Positions 41,195 through 49,589 of a DNA stretch of 64,000 nucleotides are shown piece after piece; position 1 is the stretch's first letter; each line of letters starts with the position of its first letter. The notes under the pieces were generated by a model that was given only the letters and a program-made list of their open reading frames with translations, had not been told where the DNA came from and did not search any database. The DNA lies in contig NZ_RHNW01000003.1 of assembly GCF_003946045.1 (NCBI RefSeq), positions 186,001-250,000 of the forward strand, written 5' to 3'. Both the position numbers and the translations under genes were made by a program. This DNA is from Levilactobacillus mulengensis. Lineage in GTDB: Bacteria > Bacillota > Bacilli > Lactobacillales > Lactobacillaceae.

Positions 41195-41460
41195 AATAAA
41201 GCTAGGAGAAGAGTAGTGGCGTTGTCGTTGCGCAGTGAGCCCGAGCCAGTGCAAACGGGTCTGCGACAAACCACGAAGATGAGCTCCCAATAGCTATCAA
41301 GCGGTTCACGCTGCTTGGTCGGTAGGAACCGTTAACTTTCCGGGTATCAATCGGTACCGGTGAGGCAAAGTCTGTGAGGGCTTTGTGAATTAGGGTGGTA
41401 AAACGACGCGGTCGTCCCTTGAACTAAGCAATTGGTTCGGGGGATGAGCGCGTTTTTTGT
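41195..41460 (+). promoter_or_regulatory. T-box riboswitch leader with Met (ATG) specifier
   Basis: Stem I can be drawn fully: GCTAGGAG pairs with GCTCCCAATAGC, then GTGG/CCAC, TTGTCG..GCGCAG/CTGCGACAA and GCCCG/CGGGT. The specifier loop reads GAAG-ATG-AG with ATG at 41279-41281. The T-box AGGGTGGTAAAACGACGCG starts at 41392. The terminator pairs CGCGGTCGTCCCTTGAAC with GGTTCGGGGGATGAGCGCG followed by TTTTTT. Uncharged tRNA-Met would stabilise the antiterminator, switching on the methionine gene at 41579. Confidence 0.92.
41407..41460 (+). terminator. Regulated terminator of the T-box leader
   Basis: The stem CGCGGTCGTCCCTTGAAC/GGTTCGGGGGATGAGCGCG ends in a six-T tail. Its 5' arm overlaps the T-box antiterminator. 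Confidence 0.9.
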
Positions 41461-41578
41461 TACCGTGATGGACGTTAGAAAATTGGTGAGGACTAACTTG
41501 CTGGACTGGCAATGGGCGCAAAGTCACGGGGCCAGTCGAACGAGTTAGTCGATGGTTAAATTTAGGAGGAAAAAGGTT

Positions 41579-42709
41579 ATGACAACAACGACTAAAACGA
41601 ACTTTCCGTACCGCTACGATGTTGTAGGCAGCCTGTTACGGCCGGCTAAGTTGAAACAGGCACGCGCTGAATTTGCCCAAGGGGCCATCGATGCCGCGCA
41701 ATTGCAGACGATTCGGCACGCGGAGACCAAGCGAGTCGTGCAAAAGCAGATTGACCTGGGGTTAAAGGCCGTGACCGATGGCGAATTTAACCGGAGTTGG
41801 TGGCACCTGGACTTTCTCTGGGGACTGACAGGGGTCGGCCACTACGATTACAAGCAAAGTTATAAATTCCACGGCAGTAAGACCCGGACCGACAACGCCG
41901 ATTTGGTCGGCAAGATTGCCTTTAATCCGGATCACCCCTTCTTTGAGAGCTTCCAGTACCTGCAAAGCCTGGTGCCAGATGATGTGCTGGTTAAGCAGAC
42001 CATCCCGTCACCAACTATGTTGTTCCGCGACAACCGTAGTGACAACTGGCATGAATTCTATGCAACCTGGGATGCTTACCTGGATGACCTGGCCAAGGCG
42101 TATCACGAAACGATTTTGCATTTCTACGAACTCGGTTGCCGGTACATTCAACTCGATGACACGACTTGGGCGTTCTTGATCAGCAAGCTCAACGCGACGG
42201 CCGACGACGTGACGGCCCACCAGACCTACGTGAACTTGGCCCAGGATGCCGTTCACGTCATCAACACCTTATTGGAAGGTTTACCAGCCGATTTGACGGT
42301 GACGACCCACATTTGCCGGGGGAATTTCAAATCAACGTACCTCTTCTCCGGCAGCTACGATGACGTGGCCGATTACCTGGCCCAGTTGCACTACGACGGC
42401 TTGTTCTTGGAGTACGACAGCGAACGGGCAGGGAGTTTTACGCCGTTAGCGAAAATCTGGAACCACGACGCCAACAAGCGCCTGGTCCTCGGTCTGATTA
42501 CGTCCAAGTTCCCCGAATTAGAGGATCAGGCGGCGGTCAAGGCCCGTATCGCAGACGCTGCCAAACAGGTGCCTCTAGACAACCTGGCCATCTCCACACA
42601 ATGTGGATTTGCCTCCACGGAAGAGGGCAATGCGTTAACGGAAGACCAACAATGGGCCAAGTTAAACTTGGTTAAGGAAATCGCCGAAGACGTCTGGCCA
42701 GAAGCCTAA
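41579..42709 (+). CDS. MetE-like methionine synthase (C-terminal-domain type, YxjG/YxjH)
   Basis: The 376-residue protein starts at ATG after AGGAGG. It corresponds to the catalytic half of cobalamin-independent methionine synthase only. It has DGEFNRSWWHLDF, the zinc-ligand region THICRGNF (His and Cys), and the last Cys in ISTQCGFASTEEGN. It transfers a methyl group to homocysteine to make methionine; the methyl donor is uncertain because the N-terminal folate-binding half is absent. The Met-specific T-box upstream supports a methionine role. Confidence 0.92.
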   Translation: MTTTTKTNFPYRYDVVGSLLRPAKLKQARAEFAQGAIDAAQLQTIRHAETKRVVQKQIDLGLKAVTDGEFNRSWWHLDFLWGLTGVGHYDYKQSYKFHGSKTRTDNADLVGKIAFNPDHPFFESFQYLQSLVPDDVLVKQTIPSPTMLFRDNRSDNWHEFYATWDAYLDDLAKAYHETILHFYELGCRYIQLDDTTWAFLISKLNATADDVTAHQTYVNLAQDAVHVINTLLEGLPADLTVTTHICRGNFKSTYLFSGSYDDVADYLAQLHYDGLFLEYDSERAGSFTPLAKIWNHDANKRLVLGLITSKFPELEDQAAVKARIADAAKQVPLDNLAISTQCGFASTEEGNALTEDQQWAKLNLVKEIAEDVWPEA

Positions 42710-42732
42710 ATTCGATAGGTTAATTGATTAAG

Positions 42733-42768
42733 TGAGCGAAGAAATTAATGATTTCTCGCTCCTTTTTT
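42733..42768 (+). terminator. Terminator of the MetE-like gene
   Basis: GAGCGAAGAAAT and ATTTCTCGCTC form a stem followed by CTTTTTT. Confidence 0.85.
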
Positions 42769-42898
42769 ATGCAGAAAATTATGTAAACGTGAGCATGATT
42801 TTGGAAAATAGTGGGTGTTCATTCAACGTAGAAGACAGCGAAATATTAGTAAAACTGGGTAAGTTCGGCCCTGATACGGTTGCCATAATGCTCAATCG

Positions 42899-43081
42899 GA
42901 GCCGGAGGAAGCCAGGACGGAGCCAGCTGTGTCGAGGGTGTTGGCCGGTGTTCTTGGCCGGCTTACAGCCTGGGGCAATCTTTTAGACTTGCGGGCTTCA
43001 AGGCTAAAAGTTGAGGTGGGAGCCTGAACTTTGGCGGAAACCGACCCCACAGCAGGCGTAGTCCTGGAAGCCGCAGGCGGC
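42899..43081 (+). repeat. Structured intergenic repeat B4
   Basis: It is over 90% identical to B3, with CCAGGAC/GTCCTGG inside GCCGGAGG/CCGCAGGCGGC. Its 3' end is 45 bp before the PHO-box-like promoter of ugpC. Confidence 0.85.
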
Positions 43082-43126
43082 AAATCACAACTAATATAAC
43101 TATCATAATGGCAACTCCCGGGGGAC

Positions 43127-43180
43127 TTTACACAGGATTTACAGGGGCAACATCTTACCGTTACATAGGCCGCGTACACT
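43127..43180 (+). promoter_or_regulatory. PhoP-box-like promoter of the ugp-glpQ operon
   Basis: TTTACA at 43127 and again at 43138 are 11 bp apart, with GTTACA at 43160 three turns further. TACACT (43175-43180) serves as -10 and no good -35 exists. Bacillus PhoP sites are TT(A/C/T)ACA repeats at about 11-bp spacing, so phosphate-starvation control is likely. Confidence 0.6.
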
Positions 43181-43210
43181 AAGTCCAGACTCAAAAAGGG
43201 GAGTGGCAAA

Positions 43211-44320
43211 ATGTCAATTGAGTTAAAAGCATTAGGGAAAGAGTATACGGCCGGTAATTGGGTGCTAGAAGATGTGAGTGCCCACATTGAAAGCGGCGAG
43301 TTTTTTGCCATCGTCGGGCCTTCTGGCTGTGGCAAAAGTACGTTGCTGCGGATGATTGCTGGCTTGATTCCAATTTCTGCTGGTGAATTACAAATTGACG
43401 ACCAGGTCGCAACCAACCTGCCGCCTAAGGATCGCAAGCTCACCATGGTTTTTCAAAGCTATGCGCTGTTTCCATTCTTATCGGTTACTGACAACGTGGC
43501 CTTTGGATTAAAGGCCCGAAAGTTTCCGGCCGATGAGATCAAGAAGCGCGTCGACAAGGCCATTGACTTGGTCAACTTAAATGAGTTTAAGGACCGTAAG
43601 CCCCGTGACCTATCCGGTGGGCAACGGCAACGGGTCGCTTTGGCCCGGGCCATTGCTAGCGACGTCAAGATTTGTTTGATGGATGAACCCCTGTCCAATT
43701 TGGACGCGCAACTGCGAATCAAGATGCGCACGGAACTACGCAACCTCCAGCGGGAGTTGGGGTTGACCGTCATCTACGTCACCCACGATCAGGTGGAGGC
43801 AATGACCATGGCCGACCACATCATGGTGTTGCACAACCATGAGATTCAACAGATTGGCACGCCCCTCGACATTTACAATCAGCCCGCTAACACCTTCGTG
43901 GCCAGCTTCTTTGGGACGCCACGGATGAATTTATTGCCCGCCCGCGTCGAAGCCGACAGGGAACTTTTGTTAGCGAATACGTTGAAATTAAGTGTCCCTG
44001 AGCCCTTACCCGTGGCGGATTACGTGGTCGGTATCCGGCCCAACGCCTTGCGCCTCTTACCCCAAGGTGCCGGCGAACCCAACGCGCAAGTGAAGACCGT
44101 CGAGTATCTGGGGTCCGAAATCATTTTGGAGGCCGAACTCGCGGATGGAACGCCACTAGAATTGGTTGCCGCGGCTAAGGACCAGTACAACGTCGGTGAC
44201 TGGCTAAACGTGGCAATTGCTGGTCAGGCCTACGTTTTCGACCATGATGGTCAGGCCCAATTCATGGTGGAAGGGGGAACGCGTCATGCAACAGGAAATC
44301 ACGCCAGCGTCCAAGCCTAG
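43211..44320 (+). CDS. ugpC: Glycerol-3-phosphate/glycerophosphodiester ABC importer, ATPase subunit
   Basis: The 369-residue protein starts at ATG after GGGGAG. It has Walker A GPSGCGKST, Q-loop FQSYALFP, signature LSGGQRQRV, Walker B ICLMDEP, H-loop VTHD and a C-terminal TOBE-like domain (VVGIRPNALRLL), as in UgpC/MalK. The UgpC assignment rests on the operon, which ends with glpQ. Its last 35 bases overlap ugpA. Confidence 0.9.
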   Translation: MSIELKALGKEYTAGNWVLEDVSAHIESGEFFAIVGPSGCGKSTLLRMIAGLIPISAGELQIDDQVATNLPPKDRKLTMVFQSYALFPFLSVTDNVAFGLKARKFPADEIKKRVDKAIDLVNLNEFKDRKPRDLSGGQRQRVALARAIASDVKICLMDEPLSNLDAQLRIKMRTELRNLQRELGLTVIYVTHDQVEAMTMADHIMVLHNHEIQQIGTPLDIYNQPANTFVASFFGTPRMNLLPARVEADRELLLANTLKLSVPEPLPVADYVVGIRPNALRLLPQGAGEPNAQVKTVEYLGSEIILEAELADGTPLELVAAAKDQYNVGDWLNVAIAGQAYVFDHDGQAQFMVEGGTRHATGNHASVQA

Positions 44321-45236
44321 CCTAAAACCGAAAACGCTGAATCAAGCAAACGCGAAGGGGTTTAACCTCCACGTCAACGATAAATGGTATGCGTTAGCCT
44401 TTCTAGGACCATCCGTCTTGATTCTGGGCGTCTTCGTCTTTTACCCAATGTTGCGGACGCTTTACCTTAGCCTCTTCCTGACCAATAACGTTGGGCGACC
44501 GACCGTATTTATCGGCCTGAAAAATTACGTGAATTTATTGACCTCGAGCGCCTACCAGGCCAGCCTACAAGCCACCGCCGTTTATGTGATTGGTGTCGTA
44601 GCCTTCACCCTGATTCTCGGGTTACTACTGGCGCAAATGGCTGTCCGCAAACTGGCCGGCATTCAGTGGTTCCGGACGATTTTCTCCGCGACCATGGGGG
44701 TTTCCGTCTCCGTCGCCGCCATCTTCTGGCTGTTCATTTTCAGTCCGTCGATTGGCCTATTTGACCAGATTGGCACCCTGTTGCATTTGCCGCTGGTGCA
44801 ATGGTTGACGACGCCCGGTCCGGCCATGATTGCCGTGATCATCTCGACCGTCTGGATGAACCTGGGCTTCACCTTTTTGATTCTCTTTGGGGCCCTGCAA
44901 ATGGTGCCACAGCCGCTATATGAAGCGGCAGCCATCGAAGGTGCTTCGCCAAGTTATCAGTTCTTTCACGTGACCTTGCCCATGATTTCACCCACGCTGT
45001 TCTTTACGTCAACGGTCACGCTGATTGGGGCGTTCAAGAGCTTCGGGTTGATCGACCTGATGACGGCTGGGGGACCTAACAACGCGACCAACCTGATGGT
45101 CTATCAAGTCTACCGCGATGCCTTTTTAAACGGGAACTACGGCCTCGCCAGCGCCGAATCGGTCATCTTAGCCGTCATTATCGCGTTGTTTACCTTGCTG
45201 CAATTCAAATTCTTAGAGAAACGGGTGACCTACTAA
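44286..45236 (+). CDS. ugpA: Glycerol-3-phosphate ABC importer permease UgpA
   Basis: The 316-residue protein starts at ATG after GAAGGGGGA, inside the 3' end of ugpC. It has six membrane helices and the EAA loop YEAAAIEGASPSYQFFHVTLPMISP typical of MalF/UgpA permeases. The stop overlaps the ugpE start (TAATG). Confidence 0.9.
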   Translation: MQQEITPASKPSLKPKTLNQANAKGFNLHVNDKWYALAFLGPSVLILGVFVFYPMLRTLYLSLFLTNNVGRPTVFIGLKNYVNLLTSSAYQASLQATAVYVIGVVAFTLILGLLLAQMAVRKLAGIQWFRTIFSATMGVSVSVAAIFWLFIFSPSIGLFDQIGTLLHLPLVQWLTTPGPAMIAVIISTVWMNLGFTFLILFGALQMVPQPLYEAAAIEGASPSYQFFHVTLPMISPTLFFTSTVTLIGAFKSFGLIDLMTAGGPNNATNLMVYQVYRDAFLNGNYGLASAESVILAVIIALFTLLQFKFLEKRVTY

Positions 45237-46054
45237 TGATTCAGACGAAAACCCGTAAACCATTACGTTATTTGGTGTTGATTCTCTTGGCCATCATCAT
45301 CCTAGGGCCCTTTATCCTCGGCTTCTGGACCAGCTTGTTGCCAACGGCGGATATTGCTAAAGGGGCGCTGTGGAGTACCCATATTTCCTTTGCCAACTAC
45401 GCCGAAGCCGTTAAGCAAACGGCCATCTTACGCTACTTACTCAACAGTTTTGTCATTTCCACGTTGACCATGGCGGCCCAGCTGCTGTTCTGTTCACTGG
45501 GTGCCTATGCTTTTGTTTTCCTGAAATTTAAGGGCCGCGACCTGTTGTTCTACCTGATTTTAGCGACGATGATGTTGCCATTTGAAGCGGAAGTCATTCC
45601 CAACTTTGCCACGGTGCGGCAGCTGAACCTGCTGAACCATTACGCCGTTATGGTGATTCCGTTTCTGACCTCAGCGTTTGGAATCTTCATGTTGCGACAG
45701 GCCTTCCGGCAGATTCCACCCGAACTGAAGGAAGCCGCGGACGTCGAGGGCCTGAACCACTGGCAGTTCTACTGGCGGGTCACCTTACCCTACGCGCGCA
45801 TCAGCCTGTTTACGCTGGCGGCTTACAGCTTCTTGGAGAGTTGGAACCAATACCTCTGGCCAATGTTGACCACGTTTAGCGATAAATTCCGACCCGTGCA
45901 AGACGGCCTGCGGCAACTGCAATCGCAGGAAACGTTTAACAACTGGGGCATGATTCAAGCCAGTGCCGTGATTGTCGTTGTGCCCACGCTGATTGTGCTG
46001 TTCGTCGGGCAACACTACTTCAAGAACGGGCTCAATGAGGGGGCCACGAAATGA
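45236..46054 (+). CDS. ugpE: Glycerol-3-phosphate ABC importer permease UgpE
   Basis: The 272-residue protein has six membrane helices and the EAA loop LKEAADVEGLNHWQFYWRVTLPYAR of MalG/UgpE permeases. It is translationally coupled on both sides (TAATG upstream, ATGA downstream). Confidence 0.9.
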   Translation: MIQTKTRKPLRYLVLILLAIIILGPFILGFWTSLLPTADIAKGALWSTHISFANYAEAVKQTAILRYLLNSFVISTLTMAAQLLFCSLGAYAFVFLKFKGRDLLFYLILATMMLPFEAEVIPNFATVRQLNLLNHYAVMVIPFLTSAFGIFMLRQAFRQIPPELKEAADVEGLNHWQFYWRVTLPYARISLFTLAAYSFLESWNQYLWPMLTTFSDKFRPVQDGLRQLQSQETFNNWGMIQASAVIVVVPTLIVLFVGQHYFKNGLNEGATK

Positions 46055-47418
46055 CAACCAAAAATGGATCACAGCAACGCTTGTTGATTCTGGGGGCGAT
46101 TCTGGTCGCCGTGATTGCTGCCTTTGCCGGGTGGTCGGTCATGAGTAAACCCGCTGCCCAGGCCCAGGGGGCTAAACGGACCAAGGTGGTCTTCTGGAAC
46201 GAAATGACCGGACCCGCCCAGCAACAGTTGAATACCTTTGTGAAGGATTTCAACCAGTCGCAGAGCAAGTATGAAGTGGTGTCGGAGTTTGAAGGCAACT
46301 ACAACGAGGCTGTGCAGAAAATTATCAATACGCATGGCACCGATGCCTCGCCGGCGGTCTTTCAGTCGATGGACATTTCGACCAGTCAGATTCACCATAC
46401 GGGCTACACCACGCCCGTCCAGAAGTTCATTGACGAGGACCATTACAACGTGAACCAGATTGCCGCTGGGGCGCGGGCGTTTTACGCGAACAAGGGGACC
46501 CAACTCTCCATGCCGTTCAACACCTCACAACCCGTGTTGTACTACAATGCCACGCTGCTGAAGAAATATAAGATCACACCACCCCCGGTCAACCCGTCAT
46601 ACAGTGACATTACGCGGGTGGCCACGCAATTGACGGACCGGTCCCACAAGAAGGTCCAAGGGATGACGGTCGAGATTTATGGCTGGCTGTTTGAACAGTT
46701 CATGGCCAATGCTGGCGTCTCTTTGGCCAACCAGGAAGATGGCCATGCAGGGACCCCAACCGCCGTCAACTTCACGAACGCCGCCACCGTCAAGACCATG
46801 AAGTGGATTCAGGATAACCTGAAGAAGGGAGACTTTGTGAACTACGGCGCGGGTGCCAACGCGCAGAACAACGAAACGGCCAGCTTCCTGTCCGGTCGGT
46901 TGGGGATGTTCATGCAAAGTTCCGCCTCAATCGGGCAATTGACCACTGGCAACCAGGATCAGCTGGGTATCACCTACTACCCACATCCGGATGGTCAGAA
47001 GAGTAACGGGGTCGCCATTGGGGGCGCGTCACTCTGGATTTCAAATGATAAACCAAGCAACGTCCAACGGGGCGCCTGGGAGTTCATCAAGTACCTGATG
47101 ACGGCGAAGAGCCAAGCCCAGTGGCAGGTTGCGACCGGCTACCTGGCCTTGAACAAAGACTCACAGAAGGAAGCCGTCTTGCAGAATCTCTATAAGAAGT
47201 TGCCCGCGACGAAGGTGCCTGGCGAACAATTACGGGCCGCCACGCCAAATGCCACCAATTCCGGGATTTTCCTACAGGGACTGATTCAGGAACGAAACTT
47301 AACCCAAACGGCGATGGAACAGATTTATAATGGGAGTGATATTCAGAAATCACTGGCCACAGCTCAAAAGTCGATGAACGCGTACATTCAGGGAAATAAT
47401 CGTGCGAACGGCTACTGA
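46051..47418 (+). CDS. ugpB: Glycerol-3-phosphate ABC importer substrate-binding protein UgpB
   Basis: The 455-residue protein has an N-terminal hydrophobic anchor (LLILGAILVAVIAAFAGWSVM) and then a class D solute-binding domain (VVFWNEMTGPAQQQLNTFVKDFN, LSMPFNTSQPVLYYN, AIGGASLWISN). The PFN-SQPVLYYN block matches UgpB. There is no lipobox Cys, unlike most Gram-positive binding proteins, so it may stay anchored by the uncleaved helix. It starts in the ATGA overlap with ugpE. Confidence 0.9.
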   Translation: MTTKNGSQQRLLILGAILVAVIAAFAGWSVMSKPAAQAQGAKRTKVVFWNEMTGPAQQQLNTFVKDFNQSQSKYEVVSEFEGNYNEAVQKIINTHGTDASPAVFQSMDISTSQIHHTGYTTPVQKFIDEDHYNVNQIAAGARAFYANKGTQLSMPFNTSQPVLYYNATLLKKYKITPPPVNPSYSDITRVATQLTDRSHKKVQGMTVEIYGWLFEQFMANAGVSLANQEDGHAGTPTAVNFTNAATVKTMKWIQDNLKKGDFVNYGAGANAQNNETASFLSGRLGMFMQSSASIGQLTTGNQDQLGITYYPHPDGQKSNGVAIGGASLWISNDKPSNVQRGAWEFIKYLMTAKSQAQWQVATGYLALNKDSQKEAVLQNLYKKLPATKVPGEQLRAATPNATNSGIFLQGLIQERNLTQTAMEQIYNGSDIQKSLATAQKSMNAYIQGNNRANGY

Positions 47419-47455
47419 GATAAGCAAAAATAAAATGGCAATAGGGAGCGGTAAA

Positions 47456-48151
47456 ATGACAGTTAAAACGTTAGTATTTGGGCACCGGGGCTACCCGGCT
47501 AAATTTCCAGAAAATAGTCTGGCGGGATTCGCCTACGGCCTGGACCACGGCATCGAGGGCTTGGAATTTGACGTGCATCTGACCAAGGATCAGGTACCCG
47601 TGATCATGCACGACGAGCGCCTCGACCGGACCAGCGATGGGACTGGGTACATCCACGACTACACGTTAGCGGAGCTCCGCCAATTTCATTTAGCTGAAAA
47701 TGAACCGATTCCCACGTTGGCTGAATTTTTAACGCTGGTCGGGACCCACGATGTTCAGTTAAACCTGGAGTTTAAGACCGATAAGATTCAGTACCCCAAC
47801 ATTGAAAAAATCGTGATGGGAATGGTCCACGCGACTCCGTTAAAGCATCCAGTGATCTACTCCTCGTTTCATTTACCCACGCTGAAGACTTGTCAAAAAC
47901 TGGCGCCCAACGAGGCTTACTGCTGGTTGACGGGCAAGCCGGTCGTAAATGCCGGGGCCTTCGTGGCCAACGAGCATTTGGCCGGGCTACACTTGAGCCA
48001 TTACCAAGACGACGTGCCCGGGGATGAACGGATTTGGACCGTGGATGATCCGAAGGAAGCCGCGGCACTGTTTCGAAAGGGTGTGGCGGGCATCTTCACT
48101 GACGATTTCGTCACCATGACCGCCCTTCGCGACGAGCTTACGGTGGACTGA
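47456..48151 (+). CDS. glpQ: Glycerophosphodiester phosphodiesterase
   Basis: The 231-residue protein starts at ATG after GGGAG. The GDPD signature is complete: FGHRGYPAKFPENSLAGF, EFDVHLTKDQVPVIMHDERLDRTSDG and NLEFKTD. No signal peptide is present, so it acts in the cytoplasm on diesters imported by UgpABCE, releasing glycerol-3-phosphate and an alcohol. As the last operon gene it supports a phosphorus-scavenging role. Repeat B5 starts 13 bp after the stop. Confidence 0.93.
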   Translation: MTVKTLVFGHRGYPAKFPENSLAGFAYGLDHGIEGLEFDVHLTKDQVPVIMHDERLDRTSDGTGYIHDYTLAELRQFHLAENEPIPTLAEFLTLVGTHDVQLNLEFKTDKIQYPNIEKIVMGMVHATPLKHPVIYSSFHLPTLKTCQKLAPNEAYCWLTGKPVVNAGAFVANEHLAGLHLSHYQDDVPGDERIWTVDDPKEAAALFRKGVAGIFTDDFVTMTALRDELTVD

Positions 48152-48163
48152 CGTTTCCCTTCG

Positions 48164-48354
48164 CTGCGCCTGCGGCTGACAGACACGGACCCACTGTGGG
48201 GACCGCTGGAAGCCTGTGGAGCGGTCTTCCAGCTCGACTTTGAGCCTCGGAGTACACGAGTCTCCAAGCTCGTCCCGTGGTGTAAGGCCGAGAAAAAACG
48301 CTCGGTCTAACACCACCGACACAGTGGGTCCATGTCTATCCTCCTCCGGCTCCG
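48164..48354 (-). repeat. Structured intergenic repeat B5
   Basis: GACACGGACCCACTGT pairs with ACAGTGGGTCCATGTC; other stems are GGCCGAG/CTCGGTC and CTTTGAG/CTCCAAG. Its 3' end faces the glpQ stop, so B4 and B5 bracket the ugp operon. The stem sequence is quite different from B1-B4. Confidence 0.75.
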
Positions 48355-48442
48355 CTGACGTGGCGTTAGTTCGCCGACGCTGGTAGCGAGCGGGGCGTCC
48401 ACGGAATCTAGTAGGGGCAGGTTAAATAAAACTCAGTGCAAT

Positions 48443-48486
48443 CAAAAGCAGCGCGCTCGGAAAAAATTCCGAACACGCTGCTTTTT
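48443..48486. terminator. Terminator between repeat B5 and the FMN reductase gene
   Basis: AAAAGCAGCGCGCTCGG and CCGAACACGCTGCTTTTT form a long stem usable in both directions. Confidence 0.85.
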
Positions 48487-48500
48487 GAGTTGCGATTAGA

Positions 48501-49055
48501 TTAGTCGGCAAGGACGTGCGCAAATTCTGCGCCCAACTGTTGGGCAGAGAAGGCGTAGGGGGCTAAGGCGTCATCCGTGTTTTTGAATTGACCGTTCTCG
48601 TCCAAGGCATCCTTTTTCAAATCGATGCGGAGGTTGTTGGTCATGATGGGCATCTTCAATCCCCGAACCACTAGTTGCATGCCTAGGGCCGCTTGAAAAC
48701 CACCGTGACCGCCGTAAGAAACTAGGCTGACGGGCTTGCCGCGCCATTCCCAGTAGAGTGTGTCGAGGGCGTTTTTCAGTGGCGCCGGGTAACCCCAATT
48801 GTATTGCGGGAACAGCAGGATAAAGGCGTCGTAACCCTGAATCAACGCGCTCCATTGCTTAGTGTGCGCCAGTTCGTACTGGTTGTCGGAAGGCATGGCT
48901 GCCTCATCCAGGAAGGGCAGATGGATGTCTGCCAAGTCAATGAGATCAATGTCTAGGCTGTCGTGGGCCACGTTTTGTTGGAGCCAGGTCGCGATGCTGG
49001 GACTGATTCGACTGGGACGCGTGGAGCCAATGATTAAGCCAATTTTTTTCGTCAT
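48501..49055 (-). CDS. NADPH-dependent FMN reductase / azoreductase family
   Basis: The 184-residue protein starts at ATG after AAGGAG. It has the flavodoxin-like fold with FMN loop GLIIGSTRPSRISPSIATWL, then FPQYNWGYPAPLKNALDTLYWEW and the SYGGHGG loop. Enzymes of this family reduce FMN, quinones, azo dyes or metals. It is divergent from a MarR gene whose operator overlaps its start site, so MarR control is likely, perhaps in response to quinones or oxidants. Confidence 0.92.
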   Translation of the reverse strand: MTKKIGLIIGSTRPSRISPSIATWLQQNVAHDSLDIDLIDLADIHLPFLDEAAMPSDNQYELAHTKQWSALIQGYDAFILLFPQYNWGYPAPLKNALDTLYWEWRGKPVSLVSYGGHGGFQAALGMQLVVRGLKMPIMTNNLRIDLKKDALDENGQFKNTDDALAPYAFSAQQLGAEFAHVLAD

Positions 49056-49078
49056 AATGGGTCTCCTTAAAGTTAATG

Positions 49079-49091
49079 GTGCAATATGCAC
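49079..49091. promoter_or_regulatory. Putative MarR operator
   Basis: GTGCA-ATA-TGCAC is a perfect palindrome at the expected transcription start of the reductase gene. Confidence 0.6.
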
Positions 49092-49093
49092 AC

Positions 49094-49122
49094 ATCTTAG
49101 CATGGTTCTGGTATAATGACAA
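49094..49122 (-). promoter_or_regulatory. Promoter of the FMN reductase gene
   Basis: On the minus strand TTGTCA (49122-49117), a 17-bp spacer and TAAGAT (49099-49094). It overlaps the marR -10 box on the other strand. Confidence 0.7.
49109..49117 (+). promoter_or_regulatory. Extended -10 promoter of the MarR gene (leaderless transcript)
   Basis: TGGTATAAT is a perfect extended -10. The MarR ATG begins 7 bases after it, where transcription should start, and no ribosome-binding site is present. Confidence 0.65.
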
Positions 49123-49123
49123 C

Positions 49124-49567
49124 ATGGATAATGAAATTTTTGAAGCACTCTTTGAAATCGTGACGTTTTTCAATCAGCCCCAGCAAGATCGACGTTTGCT
49201 AAAGCAGTCCAACATCTCGCTGGAACCGGCCGCCCTGCCAATCATTGTGCGGGTCGGTCGCCAACCGGGAATCAGTATTGGCGAACTGGCCAACCAGATT
49301 GGGCGGAATCATTCGTCCATCAGTCGCCAGGTCGATAAGCTAGTCACAGCGGGATGGCTCGTGGAGGTCGAGCGGCGTGACCAGCGGATTCGGCAGGTCA
49401 CACTGAGCCCCCAAGGCCAACGGGCGCTGTTACAAATCAAAATTGCCAGAGAAGCTGCTTTACGCGATAAACTACAGGACTATTCAAACGCCGACAAGGT
49501 TGCGCTACTGCAGGTCTTGCAGCAATTGGCAACGACCTTGACGGGGCCCGGCGAGTATCGCGAATAA
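49124..49567 (+). CDS. MarR-family transcriptional regulator
   Basis: The 147-residue protein has a MarR winged helix (ISIGELANQIGRNHSSISRQVDKLVTAGWLVEVERRDQRIRQVTLSPQG). It is divergent from the FMN reductase gene. The first ATG consistent with the fold is 49124, only 7 bases after a perfect extended -10 box; no Shine-Dalgarno is visible, so it is probably translated from a leaderless mRNA. The next gene follows after 22 bp and is likely co-transcribed. Confidence 0.9.
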   Translation: MDNEIFEALFEIVTFFNQPQQDRRLLKQSNISLEPAALPIIVRVGRQPGISIGELANQIGRNHSSISRQVDKLVTAGWLVEVERRDQRIRQVTLSPQGQRALLQIKIAREAALRDKLQDYSNADKVALLQVLQQLATTLTGPGEYRE

Positions 49568-49589
49568 ATGTAGATGAGATGAGTCAATT

